Assembly: GCA_946894095.1 (NCBI GenBank)
Contig: OX335644.1
Span: forward strand, 15,605,595-15,669,594
Direction of reading: 5' to 3'
Length of the DNA stretch: 64,000 nucleotides
DNA from: Incurvaria masculella
Lineage: Eukaryota > Arthropoda > Insecta > Lepidoptera > Incurvariidae
The notes beneath the pieces were generated by a model, which was given only the letters and a program-made list of their open reading frames with translations, made no database searches and was not told where the DNA came from. The first letter of the stretch is position 1. The number at the start of each line of letters is the position of its first letter. Of this stretch, positions 10,979 to 22,710 are shown piece by piece. The position numbers and the translations under genes were made by a program.

Positions 10979-11314
10979 GTTGTGTATCAAAATACGTCAT
11001 CACAAACCTTGAGGAACAGACACTGGGTATTCCAGAAATATTCTGCGCCAGCACATAGATCGAAAAGATCTGGCTGGCGACGCGTGAAATTGACTTCATC
11101 CTCCAGTCCAGACTTAAATCCGTTGGATTATAAAATATGGCAACACTTGGAGGAAAAGATCATCTCAAATCCTCATCCTGATTTGGAGTCACTCAAGGCA
11201 TTCTTGATCAAAGCAGCCGTAGATATTGATATGAATATCGTCCGTGCTGCTGTAGACTGCTGGCCGCACAAGTTGAAGGCATGTATTCAAAATGGCGGGG
11301 GTCATTTTAAATAA
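10979..11314 (+). pseudogene. Tc1/mariner-superfamily transposase, C-terminal half
   Basis: The frame contains 'YSAPAH' (second catalytic Asp region, with Asp replaced by Tyr-Ser context), 'SSSPDLNPLDYKIWQHLEEK' (third catalytic position region) and ends 'WPHKLKACIQNGGGHFK' before TAA at 11,312. SSPDLNPLDY and the WPxRLKACI...GGHF ending are family signatures. Length is ~110 residues against about 340 for a complete protein. The N-terminal HTH and first Asp are missing, so it cannot be active. Confidence 0.8.
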
Positions 11315-11417
11315 GCTTAGTTAGCAAAAGAATCAGAAGAACGGTTACATGTGCAAACTAATAATACTAAAAAAAAAATACTATTTTATCGTTCGATAAT
11401 TGTGTAGATAATTAACC

Positions 11418-11945
11418 TTAAGGTGGGCCTTCCCGCTCAACTCGCCACACAAACGGGGAAAGAAGATTACGCCCATATTTCTTGTCAGAGATCCATAGCT
11501 TTATTTGATCGAAATAGATGTCTGATGACCGTTGGCATTGTACAATTGTGTTTGGTTTCTAAGTTATAAGGTCTGAAAGTTTCAATTTTTCGCGTGGTTT
11601 ATTTTTGGAGGTGGATTACTCAACGATAAAATCTATCCATCTTAAAAAAATTAGTTACCAGACATAGCTTGTTTCATGAACATTTATAATCAATTTAGTT
11701 TTTGTTAGATATTTGACTACAGCGGTCGTGGTTTACTTTTAGCTAGAAGTCGTTTTGGAATTAAAATTTTCGTAAATCTTACCAAATCAAACACTATGCG
11801 CATTGTCTGCTTTGTGGACATATTGCATCCGCCTCATCACGGAGCCTGTCTTTTTCTTTGAAACATAGAAGGTCCCGGAGCGCAATAGCACGGTTTTGTA
11901 CCGTGCCCGCGAATGAATTAGTCCCGCCGGGAAGGGACACCTTAA
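11418..11945 (-). mobile_element. TTAA-flanked MITE, copy 1 of 4
   Basis: Ends read TTAAGGTGGGCC and GGGACACCTTAA. Copies at 47,676-48,223, 50,362-50,946 and 63,025-63,607 run in the other orientation and share long interior blocks ('gcaatagcacggttttgtac', 'aaaccaaacacaattgtaca' reading either strand). TTAA at both ends suggests piggyBac-type target duplication, but an element starting AAGGTGG with a TA duplication also fits. No transposase. Confidence 0.8.
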
Positions 11946-12293
11946 AACATGTTCATATGACGTAAATTAAAATGTATTAAGGTACCCGATAAACATTTAT
12001 TGTGAGTCATAACTTTTACTGCAACCGTAAAGTTTTTGTTCGCAGGTGTATTTTTATTCTTATCAACCCGGATATAAACGTTAGTACAAATAGATTTGAC
12101 AAATTACCCAGTAATCCCCCTGAAATTGTCTTTCAAGAAGAATGCCTACCGCGTGTCGAGAGCCATAAGATTGTGAACATTGTGCATTATGGAAAAAACA
12201 CATTTCATGCAATGTCATAATAAATGTAAGCTATGATACGAATGCAGTGCAAATGCAGTAGTACTCGTGATGAGTTACTTAGAACGTAAGGCT
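11946..12293. other. non-coding, no gene recognised
   Basis: AT-rich spacer between the MITE and a fold-back remnant. Nothing recognisable. Confidence 0.35.
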
Positions 12294-12505
12294 TATTCTT
12301 GGAATTCCTTTCTCAGGAATCGTTTAGTCGACAAACCCGCTTTTATAGCCGTAGTCGACACAAACGATTCTGGAGCACGGTATTTGAATGATTCAAAAGA
12401 ATAAATCTCTTTTACAACCGCAAAAAATAAGCGGTTTCCTCGACTGAAATATGCCTGATTCTTGACCACAGAATTCCAAGAATACGCCTGCAGGTTTAGA
12501 ACCGC
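12294..12505. repeat. degraded fold-back MITE (same family as 41,230-41,413)
   Basis: The left part has 'aacccgcttttatag' and the right part 'gcggtttcctcgactga' and 'gcctgattcttg', inverted to each other and matching the arms of the 41-kb element. About 30 bases further right, 'ggaagcaagactt' occurs twice 33 bases apart (12,518 and 12,551). Confidence 0.5.
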
Positions 12506-12799
12506 CTGCCTGTATGGAAGCAAGACTTGGGTGTGGAAGAAGAGGTACATATGGAAGCAAGACTTGGATGGGGAGACAGAGGTACGAATGTAGAAAACAA
12601 TTAGTACAATGCGTTCCTCGATGAAAGTAAGCAGAGTGAGTTCACCGAAGGCTGGCTTGGAGAGCATTCTCACCTGAAAGCAGATGTAGTGACGAAATTT
12701 GCATTTTTGTTTTGACTAATCTGTTAGAATGGCGTGTGCCATTTCTCGCTCAAAAGTGTGGCTGTTTTCTGTATAAAACTATCATATTCTGCGCCGAAC

Positions 12800-13215
12800 G
12801 CACCATCACATGATATTATTAGTGGTGTGAAAGAAGTCCTGAGGTCTTCTGCTGCTCTGTTGTATTTTTTATGCTTCTTCTTCGAATAACCTGTGAGATA
12901 TTGGACCAGGTGCGGATGTTGTACGAGGCGACGTCAGCATTAATAATGCCAACGTCAAGAACACCTTGCTCGCCCCCCGGACACCGTGCAGCATCAGGTC
13001 ACCTATCAAAGCCGGTTGCGTGAGAGTTGCGTTACGCATAATTGGTTCAACCATAGCGGCACCCCATTCAATTTCTGCCCATTCTTTGCAGTCATTACTG
13101 TGGTGGTCGTGGCCTTGTTTAACTAGGCCACCTTTTTTACAATTGAAGGCATGATTTAAGTCAAATCCTTTCTCACCGCAGCCGTCACAATGTTCTGGGA
13201 GACCGGATTGTTCGT
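12800..13215 (-). pseudogene. retroelement C-terminal region with zinc-knuckle-like motif, frameshifted
   Basis: The - strand reads 'EHCDGCGEKGFDLNHAFNC' and 'KKGGLVKQGHDHH', then 'ALIGDLMLHGVRG'. After a frame change in a G-run near 12,971 a second frame gives 'VLDVGIINADVASY'. C-x2-C...H-x4-C followed by KKGGLV..GH and then D(L)..HGV..., DVRI.N.DA.SY is a block that occurs behind reverse transcriptases in many animal retroelements. This is family knowledge from memory and moderately certain. The frameshift and a stop near 12,885 show decay. Confidence 0.55.
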
Positions 13216-14399
13216 GGCCATAGCGTATTTCTTATACATAACGTATTATTAATATCACAAGTTATTTTTCACTCAGAAATTATTGTAGTGAGAATTTAGT
13301 ATATCCTCCATATGGAGTTTTGATTGAAATTCAATAATATCGTACCATGTTCTTATCAATTTTACTTGCTCTCAGCTAAAGTTAATTAAATTGATAGACC
13401 TTGCGAGATATTTTATATTATTAATAATGCTTATTACTTATTTGAGCACACGCCAATGAGAGCGGCATCCATTAAAATGTGTTTTAGCGTGACTTCCGAC
13501 CGCTGCCGAGCCGCCACCGCCGCAAAGCTGTCTTCCCGCGTCGTAAATTCCTTTATTTATGCGTTTTCGCCCCACACGAAACATGGATTGATGATGCTTT
13601 ATGGCAACACACAAACAAAGACAGGAGTCACGCTGAGTGCAGTCCGTTTACACTGCTGCGTCATAAATCTGACTAGAGATTTTCCGGCTCCTGAGTATCC
13701 TTTCATCCCAAACACTATTGATGTTCACCACCGACAATTTTCACTATTTAATTTCATGAAGCTACTTTGGTGGAATCGTCTACTTCTAACCCAAAGTTCG
13801 AACCTATTATAGGATCAATCAGATCTGACCCACATGTGTTTATTTATCTATCCATTTTATTTACGTGTTTTTAATAAAACAACACCTCGAAGCTGAGCCA
13901 TGTACCTACTTTAAGAAATCGAATGCGCTTGCATTGTTTTCTGTATGATACCAAATCTATATTTATTCGTGTAGCTACTGCTCGATTCGTCAAAAATTCT
14001 TTCTGCGATTTGTTCTGGTTCTAGTCCAGTTTAGTTTGAATGAGTGTCCGCGCAACGGTCATGCAAATCCAAGAAGAACATTGGTTGAAGGCTAGGGACG
14101 CAGGTAGGTAGGGTTACGCCACAGGTTACGCTATTACTAAGACAGTGATATACGTCCGTCCGTTCGCCTGTCAGCGGACTATGGGAATTAACCGTGAACG
14201 GTAGACAGCTGTAAGTTTCACAGCGTAATATTTGCCTGTGAGAGTTGAGAAAATTTAAAGCAAAAGAAAATGGTTGCTTCTTTTTTCGGAAAATCATGAC
14301 ATTACGCAACGGAGTTGCATGAAGACCAAAGAGCAGTGATTGGTATGTAAACGCTTGTCCAGAGTTCTTGATAAAGTTATCGAAAAGGTTCCTCGAAGT
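13216..14399. other. non-coding, no gene recognised
   Basis: The region holds an AT-rich part and a part with mixed composition at 13,450-13,810 that keeps an open frame of 118 codons on the + strand. No motif was recognised in it and no flanking splice sites match. A third part (14,030-14,400) precedes the mariner piece and may be decayed mariner sequence, but no block could be aligned. Confidence 0.35.
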
Positions 14400-14641
14400 A
14401 ATCACGTCCTTCCGATAAGGTAACACACGCGTATTTGAAGACTTCGTATGTAGAACTGAAGACACAACCGCCATGCAGCCCGGACCTTGCACCTTGCGAT
14501 TTATTTTTGTTTCCAAGAATTAAAGATAACCTCAGAGGTTTAAGATTTACGAGCCCGGAAGTGGTGGTGAACGCGTTCCAGGAAACCATCGAAAAAGTCT
14601 GTAAGAAAGACTGGTCCAACTGCTTTTTTCCAAAGAATTAA
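14400..14641 (+). pseudogene. mariner transposase C-terminal remnant (DD34D region)
   Basis: The + strand frame has 'ELKTQPPCSPDLAPCDLFLF' then 'PRIKDNLRGLRF', ending with TAA at 14,639. (Y)SPDLAPCDFFLFP..K..L.G.RF is the block at the third catalytic Asp (the D of PCD) of mariner transposases. The codon where tyrosine is usual reads C. The upstream catalytic parts are not recognisable. Confidence 0.75.
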
Positions 14642-16978
14642 AACATGTATTTAGTGTGAGAGCATATATGTTATTTGAAAAGCAATGAATATATCACAAG
14701 TAAAACATCTGTTTTAGAAACCAAAAATTTTCAGAAGTGGTTCAAAAATGAACTGGCGGTCGTCTACGGCCTGTATATGTAAAACAATACCTTTGTATGA
14801 TGTTTTTAAGTAGTAACATATTAGAAAACACTTCTCATGATACGGTAAACTTTCCATCCACAGCGCAACAATTGTATGACGGCTCGTACCCATACCGCGT
14901 GTACGATTTAGCAGGAAGGGAGGGGGGTTACAAATACCACGGAAATTGAGGTGGCACATACCACTTTAGGTCACAAGGGGATAGGGGGTCAAAAAGTGGG
15001 TAAAATCGGCACATTTGGTGCGGGCCCTTAGTACTTAAATATACAAATAACAATAACACATCGTATTTAAATTTAATTGTGAGAAGGTACTGATATGGCT
15101 CTTTACCGTTCGATTTATAACCAACTTAAAAAAAAGGAGGAGGTTCTCAATTCGTCGAAATCTTTTTTTTTTCTATTTTTTTATGTATGTTCAGCGATTG
15201 CTCGAAGACCCCTGGACCGATTTGGAAAATCCTTTTTTTGTTTGAAAGCGTATACTTTTTAGTTGGATTTTTATCAAAATCGGTTTAGTAGTTTGGTACT
15301 TATGTACAACAAACAACGAATTTTCGGAGCCAATGTACCCAGAAATGTAATTTTTTTTACAGTAGCTTTCTGTTAGAGTGAGATTGCTCAGTATGAGAGG
15401 GTTTTTTTAATTCAACTGTTAAGGGGGGGAAAAGAGGGCAAATTATACACATTTTCAATCTCGGGAGCTGCTGAACCAAGAAATGTCAGAGTAGGTATTT
15501 TTAAGATGGAAATCCTTACGAAGAAAATATTTTTATACGATTAGCAAGGTATGTAAACACTAATGGTGAAAGTTATCGCACAATGCCAGGTACCGCATTC
15601 TGTTGTGTATTCGATGTATCATACCGTTCGCTTTGTATGTAAAAAATAAAGATGTCTCAGGTTAAAAAATTTATGTCCGTAATATTATATTGATTGGTTA
15701 TAATTGATACGATCAATTGATAATCATTTGTTGATTTCAGAACAGTCTTATTTCTGAATTTAATTCGGTTTCGGTGGCCGCTAATAGATATTTCATTAGA
15801 CTTAATTGTTAAAGTTGTAATGGATGCCGCCCGCCCACGGAGATTCCGCCCTACGCCGCGCCCCGGGCCGAACCTGGCTTCATGGCGAAGAGGCTAGCAC
15901 ACAGGTTATTTACACATATTATTTTCGAAGAGGTGCATAATCATATTTTTCTTTGTTTTGTCATCGAATTTGTTATGATATAGTTTAGAATTCATGGCCT
16001 TGTCAATAATCTCCTTCTGTCTGTAAATTAGGTGTTTTCAGAGTTCCGTCTGTCAATAATATATTTATCTCAGGAACGCGTAAAGGTATTAAGAGTTCTT
16101 TGGAGCTGTAAAATAAATGCTTCTAAATAAACGCGATACAGCCACATATTTTTATACTCTCAAATAAATAACAACATATATATCTCCCGTATATCTAATA
16201 TGGCATCTCTCGTTGACCTAGAATCATGAAATTTGAAAAGAAGAAAAGTATCATAGCACAATTTGTATTTATATCACATATCACACCAATTACCAATTTA
16301 CACACCTAGATTGTTTTAATGTTGTATGAGACAATGCCTGATATGTGTCGTGTATTAAGGATTAAATACTTTAATGTTTGCAAGAAACCAATATTATTAC
16401 ACATAAATAATATTTTCCAATAAATTAAGATAATGAACATACATCATATGCTCAAGTGTGCGATGGAGGAAAATAACAGCGTCTTCAATCATCGAAGCTT
16501 TTGTACCGACCGCGGCTCCGGTCTAATGCTTCGCTCGAAATAGAAGCACCATTCTTTTCAATAATTTAAATAATGAAAGTTGTAAGACTGAATCTTTCAA
16601 ATGCTTTTGTTTTATTAGCATTTAGTTTGACAGGAGTTTTAATAACACTGTAACCAATGTAGGTCTTTCTTGAGTGAACGCTGATGACAAAACTAACGTG
16701 GCCGTATAGTTTATCAATTAAAGTATGTCTAATGCCTTTTAAAGTCTTTTAGGAGATATTGGCTCCAAATCTAGAAAACATGGTCCTGAATTTCTCAATA
16801 AAGCTTGAGATAAGAGGGGACCAATTCAGTCGTTGTAAAGAAAAACGCATTCCTTAGACTAAATATTAGCGCAATTCACGACTTATACAGTAAGGGCCTC
16901 CCATCTTATAAAAGAAAACGAACATACCAAACGTACGTAATTGCACGCTACTTAGCATCTAACTCGTTCACACTTGAA
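14642..16978. other. non-coding; 'aaaaggaggaggttctcaat' dispersed repeat
   Basis: At 15,120-15,320 the sequence ('aaaaaggaggaggttctcaa', 'cgattgctcgaagacccctg', 'tcaaaatcggtttagtagtt') has the look of a dispersed non-coding repeat common in moths. A short GC-rich patch is at 15,820-15,885. The rest is AT-rich and unassigned. Confidence 0.4.
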
Positions 16979-17386
16979 ATGCAACTTAAGGCCAAGTTAC
17001 AGAAAAGATGTGGCGTGCAGCCAAACTACTCAAAGTTTTCCTCAGATATTGAGTATGATAATATAATAATAATATTTAATATACTCATCGCTGGCTTCAT
17101 CTTGAATCTAGACTTTGATCTGGAAATAGCTTTGATTGCACCGTACGGAGAGGTTTCGCAAACATATCATGCATACCATCACGCCTGTAAACCTCAGGAC
17201 AAGGAGAACATCCAAAACTGTACGTATTTTAGCATAATTACAGTTAAGGACATGTCAACCATCTTAATTGTTTATTTACAAAAAAAATATGTATTTTCAT
17301 GTTATGTATGTAGTTATTTCATTAATTTGAGGTTATCCAACAACATCTATATTGAATTTGGAAAAAAATCAGAAAACCTTTGTTAA
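16979..17386 (+). other. unclassified 135-codon open frame
   Basis: This is the longest unexplained + strand frame in the left third. Its product is Ile/Tyr/Asn-rich, has one hydrophobic stretch ('IIIIFNILIAGFIL', residues ~29-42) and no recognisable domain. Composition follows the local AT-richness and there are no flanking splice signals that connect it to anything. It is probably a chance frame or part of an old repeat. Confidence 0.2.
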
Positions 17387-18052
17387 TCTTGGACGTTTCG
17401 AATTCGTAAGCGAACAATTAGACGTTTTCCACTAACTCGTGGCTACGCTGCTAGCGCCATACGAATGAGTTTCGATCGGTACTCCCGTCCTTCCATGGTC
17501 GCTGGTCCAAACGTTAACCAGGCATTCCTTGGCATAGTTTTAACAAGAAAGATAAATAGGTAAGACTTTGTTGTCTGGTTAATATATTTTATCTGTACTA
17601 AAATAATAAACACATTCCAATAACAATCTCTCAGTGCGAAAAGGACGGAATATCATTCCTTTGGCGTCTGTTCACACCACCGAGATTATCCCGCTTAAAA
17701 CATTAAGTAATTACGCAATTACGTAATTACGTAACAGTTTACTTAACGTTTTTTTTTATTCCAATGGATTAAGGAATCAAAGTTTAACACTTGGACCAGA
17801 ATTCCTTTATCGACTTGTATGTATGTAAACTTGAAGATAAGGGAAAAAAAGAGGACGCCATATGGTATCGAACCGAAGTTCCCGGGGTAAAATCTCATAC
17901 CTCGGCCTATAAAAAGAAACTCAGTGAGTGGGAACATATTTATTCGTTATTCAAGTAGTAAAACCCGAGTTTCACAACAATTTCCAAATAAAAAATCTTA
18001 CACTATAAGTATATTGTTTGGTGTAACTTTGTGTTATGGTATTTGTTTATTT
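17387..18052. other. non-coding; sequence shared with 34.7 kb
   Basis: Positions about 17,440-17,500 ('tggctacgctgctagcgcca', 'gatcggtactcccgtcctt') resemble 34,727-34,785 ('tggctacgctgccgctatct', 'gatcccactcccgtccta'), so an old repeat is present. A small palindromic run of 'attacg' lies at 17,708-17,733. No gene. Confidence 0.35.
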
Positions 18053-18185
18053 AACTGGGCATGGACAGGTAATACCAACTGTCATGGTCAGTGGTCATAT
18101 ATTAGCCTAACATACCACATGGGAACTAGGCGCCATGACAGGACCTTCCTGATGTTGCTCGGTTGCATTGAACTGAATGGAAAAT
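18053..18185 (-). mobile_element. SINE fragment (tail and part of body)
   Basis: 'aactgggcatggacaggtaa', 'accacatgggaactaggcg' and 'aggaccttcct' identify the tail half of the window-wide SINE family. The copy stops after 'tgaactgaatggaaaa', where a TTTA-rich LINE-like tail begins. Confidence 0.75.
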
Positions 18186-18189
18186 AAAA

Positions 18190-19130
18190 TATTTATTTAT
18201 TTATTTGTTCGATGGAAAATTTACAGCTAAATTACAATTTACAGCCAAAAATACGATTCTATTGCTATCTTAGTGCAAGAATCTTTAATTACAATTCAAA
18301 TTTTTTGTTAATTAATTTAAGGATAGAATGTTCAAAAATAACTTGTTTTGGTTCCGTTTGATAAATTTAAAAATTGAATTTAACGCACAATCTAAATATT
18401 CCAGTCGCTGTTTTTTTTTCACATGTATGCACAGTGTGCATATTTCTATTGCCGCTACAACAACAAATAGTCAAAATCAAAAATAAATAAAAATTAAAGC
18501 CATACACGAAAATTGTTATGTGCAATATGGTACGATTCTATAGAACCCTTCGTGTGCGAGTCCGACTCGCACTTGGCCTATTTTTTGGTGGTTTTGAGCT
18601 ACCAATAAAACAAAAAACAAAGGTTTTAATAAAATACACCATTTTATTAACATGCATTGGTTTTGAAATTAATTACTAGGTTGAGGTACTTAAGTACTTT
18701 TTGAATGGTGTAATAAGATTCTACATTTTTCTAAATTTATTCTTAATTTTTAGTTTACATTATAGTCTATTATTAATTTGTTATATTACAACCTTTTGCA
18801 TACTCGTATCACTGAATATGATTAATTGAAAATACATTTTATGTTTTTTTATGAAAAACCGGTATCGGTGGCTGAAAAAGCTGCTCAGAAAAGCCAAATA
18901 CTAGGTTACTTTGCTTCTCAACGGTTTGACGATACGTAGGCAAACTTAACGTCATGGACCGTACTTAATACGTTTTACCTCTACACATGAATGATGAAAT
19001 GTCTCCACGAAGGTTCCCCTTGCCCAGAATGATACCTAAAAACCACCACAGGCAATAAATTCACGGAAATAACTAAAGCGAGTTTGTTGTCATCAAACAA
19101 ACGTAACATGGGCGACAGCACGGGCACCAC
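18190..19130. other. non-coding; TTTA-run and AAGTGCGAGTCGG repeat fragment
   Basis: A (ttta)n run at 18,191-18,209 resembles reverse-strand LINE 3' ends. At 18,526-18,585 the end of the AAGTGCGAGTCGG family is present on the - strand ('cgagtccgactcgcacttgg'). The remainder is AT-rich without recognised features. Confidence 0.45.
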
Positions 19131-19131
19131 A

Positions 19132-20437
19132 GAATAAAAAAAACATTGGAGGAACTCAGAAGCGACACGAGCCTTTACAAAATGTATTAGTTTGGTGTTT
19201 GTTTGTTGTGTTGGTTGTTATTATTATTTTTTTAAAGAAAGGATGTCTGAGGGACATTTCAACGCTGTGCGTGACGCCAGTTGTGACGTATGGTTAAGTG
19301 AATTCCATACGGATATCAGTCGGCGAAAGGGGCCGGGTCCTCAACCATACGTCACAAGATGGGTACTAATTCTGTCTAACCAAATTAAAACCATATAAAT
19401 TAAATTAATGCACCATGTATTACGAATTATTAAATATATACAAACAGAAACAACAACCTATGTTCTAGGACGGACATACGCACAAAAACATACAAGTAGG
19501 TAAAGAAATAGAGTAGGTTCCTAATTGGGCCCCTTAATTCGAACGACGACACTGAGAAGTGTTACGCGCAAATCTAAAGCCGGCAAAAACAAGGTTCGGT
19601 ACGGTACCTATGTGGTGATGATGCCTGGAGCACGTGGTTGGGCGGCGAATGGCGCCTGCCCCCGCGCGGCGAAGTTCGAGCGTCTGGGCCCCTCAACTGT
19701 GGACGCACCGCACCACCGGGCGAGTCGATGGAGGACCCCACTCGGACTCAGGGGTGATGGAGCGCTTGGAGCACGTGGTCAAGCGGCGAATGGCGCCTGC
19801 CCCTGCGCAGCGAAGTTCGAGCGGCTTAGTGTCTCCTCAGCGGTTGGCGGAGCCCACTCCAAGGAGCACGGGGTGGGCGCCGAAGGGACGGAGGGTGCGG
19901 TTGTGCTCCACCGAGCCAGCCCGAAAGCGGCGACGGCGAGACTCCGGGACGCGACTGACGTTACTCGCGGCGGTCGGCGGTCTGTGGCGGCGAGATGCCC
20001 TCGCGCCGTGATGGGCGAACAACGAGATGGCTGCCGTCGTGGTCCTCTCCCATTGGCTCTGTAAGATCGCCTAACGTTCGCTAGGCGCGCGCGCATGAGG
20101 GAGACAGCATTCTTGAATTGCTGAGTAGAAAGGGAGGGTACTAATGTTCGTGGTTTGTTGTTTTGTTTCTAGAAGAATTCTGACCGTTGGTTCCTTGAAT
20201 CGTGTATTCTTCCATTATGTAGATAACTATAAATGTCCATTGTGAGTATGCATAGGCACTGACATTGTTCTGAAGGCTACCGTAAGTGTAGTTCAATAAG
20301 GATATGACATACAAATATTGATAATGCCTAAAAATGAAAATTAATAAAGTAATGTATGTTAAAATAAAACAAACTTAACTTAGCGAACGAATAAAAACAT
20401 TGGACGAAACCAGAAGCGCCACGAGCCTTTACAAAAT
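19132..20437. repeat. GC-rich island with internal duplication, flanked by 50-bp direct repeats
   Basis: 'agaagcg.cacgagcctttac' stretches of about 50 bp occur at 19,132-19,182 and 20,389-20,437. Between them lies a strongly GC- and CpG-rich block (about 19,600-20,110). It contains a ~60-bp imperfect duplication ('ggcggcgaatggcgcctgcc') at 19,625-19,682 and 19,764-19,823. Frames run open on both strands because of composition. It could be a retroelement 5' region, or a CpG-rich promoter of the downstream LGR1 gene; the sequence alone does not decide. Confidence 0.5.
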
Positions 20438-20689
20438 TCACCGTCTGACATCTGTCCAGCCTATCTGCCTGTCTGTATATCTATCTGTCTGTCTGTATAT
20501 CTACTTGTCTGTCCGCTTTGGACCACTTACAAGATTCGGAAGGGGTTTGTACCTGTTTATAGTTGCGCATCAATTATAGGCTATTTAAATTGCCCATGGG
20601 ATGAAGTGGAGTTAAATGTGGGAGAAGTTAGGCAGAAACAGACTGTACAGAGAAGTATTTATTAACATAATATTTTTTATGGTACTAGA
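20438..20689. repeat. CTGT/TATC microsatellite and spacer
   Basis: Interrupted 'tgtctgtatatctatctgtc' repeats occupy 20,460-20,515. The remainder is unassigned. Confidence 0.6.
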
Positions 20690-21015
20690 CTTAGAGGGGT
20701 AACACTAACACCACACTTACTGTCATGATTTTAGCCCCACATATACACACAACATGAGAACTAGGTGTCATACCTTTATATTTCACTACTACATTGACCT
20801 GTAAGGAAAACTCAATTCTCATTGCCGATACGACCGAACAAGATTAACCCTACTACCTATCCAGGTATAAACGGGATATACAATGTTTCGTAGAATCTGA
20901 ACCATATTCAGCCTCAACGGTCGAACGGTCACCAATCCAAAATCAGACCACGCCAAGTGTTCCTTAACCTCAAGAATCGAACACCGAAGCGTCGCCGCTG
21001 TGCTACCAAGGTCTA
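20690..21015 (-). mobile_element. old full-length SINE with 5S-type head
   Basis: This is a strongly diverged copy. The order of blocks matches the 9,923-10,311 SINE: 'acatgagaactaggtgtcat', 'cattgccgatacgacc', 'cagcctcaacggtcgaacgg', 'tcaccaatcc', 'cttaacctcaagaatcg'. It lies well upstream of the recognised LGR1 exons. Confidence 0.65.
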
Positions 21016-22384
21016 AAATCGTTTATATTATCCTCATATTTTGATTTGCATTGTATCGTAATGTTATTGCTATCGTTACATAAAGGCATCGATGCATAAA
21101 GGACATTGCCGATTTTACTATGGGCCAGGAAAGCGCTACTACTTACGATACCGTATCAACCAAACGTATTTTCATTCCTCACATGCTTACACACAATAAT
21201 TAATATGGTTTACTTTACTTTCACAGCAGGAAAAACCCGTCAGACACTTTTAAAAATGCATATTTGAGGTTAGTCTTTTGAAATGTTACTTCTTTTTGTG
21301 TCTTTGTTTACACGGAAAGGCAAGGACTTTCAGTATAGAACCATAAATATCTTATCATAAATTATAAATAAAATAGTGGTTGACGAATAATTACAAACGT
21401 GTATGTGTGTATAGGAAGCGAATTAAGTGTGCCATAATCGAACAGTATGGTTATAAACCTTAAAATAAATTGATCTGGCTGATCACTATTTCCTTCCGAT
21501 CTAAAGAAAAATATTAAAGCTATAGCAGCGCCAGTCGGTTCTCCGTAAACGATCGAAGACGTACTGGGCGATCTTTACCTTGATACATACATACAATCTG
21601 TCATGTTGACGCCATGTCGCGGTCGGAATTGTCAGATATTGGTATAGAAAATAGACCAAAACTAAACCGGAAGTATAATGATAAAAAAATATATTAGTAA
21701 CATAATATATTTTACTATATACAGAGTGTATTTAGTTTAGATTTTTATTGCAGATTAACGACTGTAACATTAATCATTTAGCTGAAATCGCAAGATAGGA
21801 TTAAAATGTCATTACCTATTACAGCGAAAATACGCAACAGCTGACAACACTGAGAACAACATGTTGTGAACTTTTTTAAAAATAATAATCCTTGTCCGCT
21901 GGGACTTTCATTAATTATTAATTGAAAAATATTATTTTTACTTTTAATTTTCAATCACACGTTTGCCTATTGGAATCGGTCTTCATAATGCGATTTTGAT
22001 TTGGACATTGTCCTTTACACAAGACAGATGTGATCGGAGTTATTTATATTAAATTTAAATCAGATACATCAAAGAATGTTCTTCTAACTCGTGTAGAAAG
22101 TTACATTTTAAACTTTGGCATGTAAATAAATTCAAACCTCACCTGAAGAATGACCTGAGCAAGCATTACCTTAACTCGAAGACGTTTATACGAAAAGAAG
22201 AGAAAGAATCCAACCGGTGCATTCCTTTAATTGAAATTCTCCTTTTTTGTATGTTTGCCATGTATTGCTGTAATTATGCAGATGACAGCAATGTGCTAAC
22301 CAGGTAAAACAGTCACCGGACCGCAAGGTGGGTTGAACTGGAGGAGGATAGGCGTTGCCTGGATGTTAGACTCGAATGGGTTCT
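21016..22384. other. non-coding, AT-rich, no gene recognised
   Basis: No repeat family shared with the rest of the window and no coding signal were found by eye. Confidence 0.35.
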
Positions 22385-22699
22385 CTAGAACCTCGTTGAT
22401 AAACTCAAAATACAGGCCTGCGTATTCAGTGCGAAGCGGACTTGTGCAGCTCCGACGTTCCAGGGTACATCGGTGCGTATTGACGACCATATAAGGATTG
22501 TCGGAGGATTACCTGTATTTCGGAAGCCATATTGAGGATAAAGCCTTTCCAAATAGTCCTCAACAAGTCTCGTCCGTATTTTATGCCAGACCAAAATCGG
22601 ATTCTTTGCAAAGCATGGGGTGTTCCATATTCTTGGAGTGGAGTATTTCTTGGGTGGAGTATTGTTGGCATTTGTGGGATGCATTTGGAGACCCTCCAA
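22385..22699 (-). other. unclassified open frame, possible retroelement remnant
   Basis: A 104-codon - strand frame contains 'KIRTRLVEDYLERLYPQYGF' and 'IRTDVPWNVGAAQVRF'. Composition is less biased than surrounding AT-rich DNA, which makes it a candidate for a decayed coding sequence. No family is recognised. It is bordered on the right by a Helitron. Confidence 0.25.
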
Positions 22700-22710
22700 A
22701 TTATAATGTA

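Noticed and set aside
19525..20064. 179-codon frame in the GC island as a gene
   Set aside because: Frames are open on both strands, the product is Arg/Ala-rich and follows the tandem duplication; no domain or splice logic.
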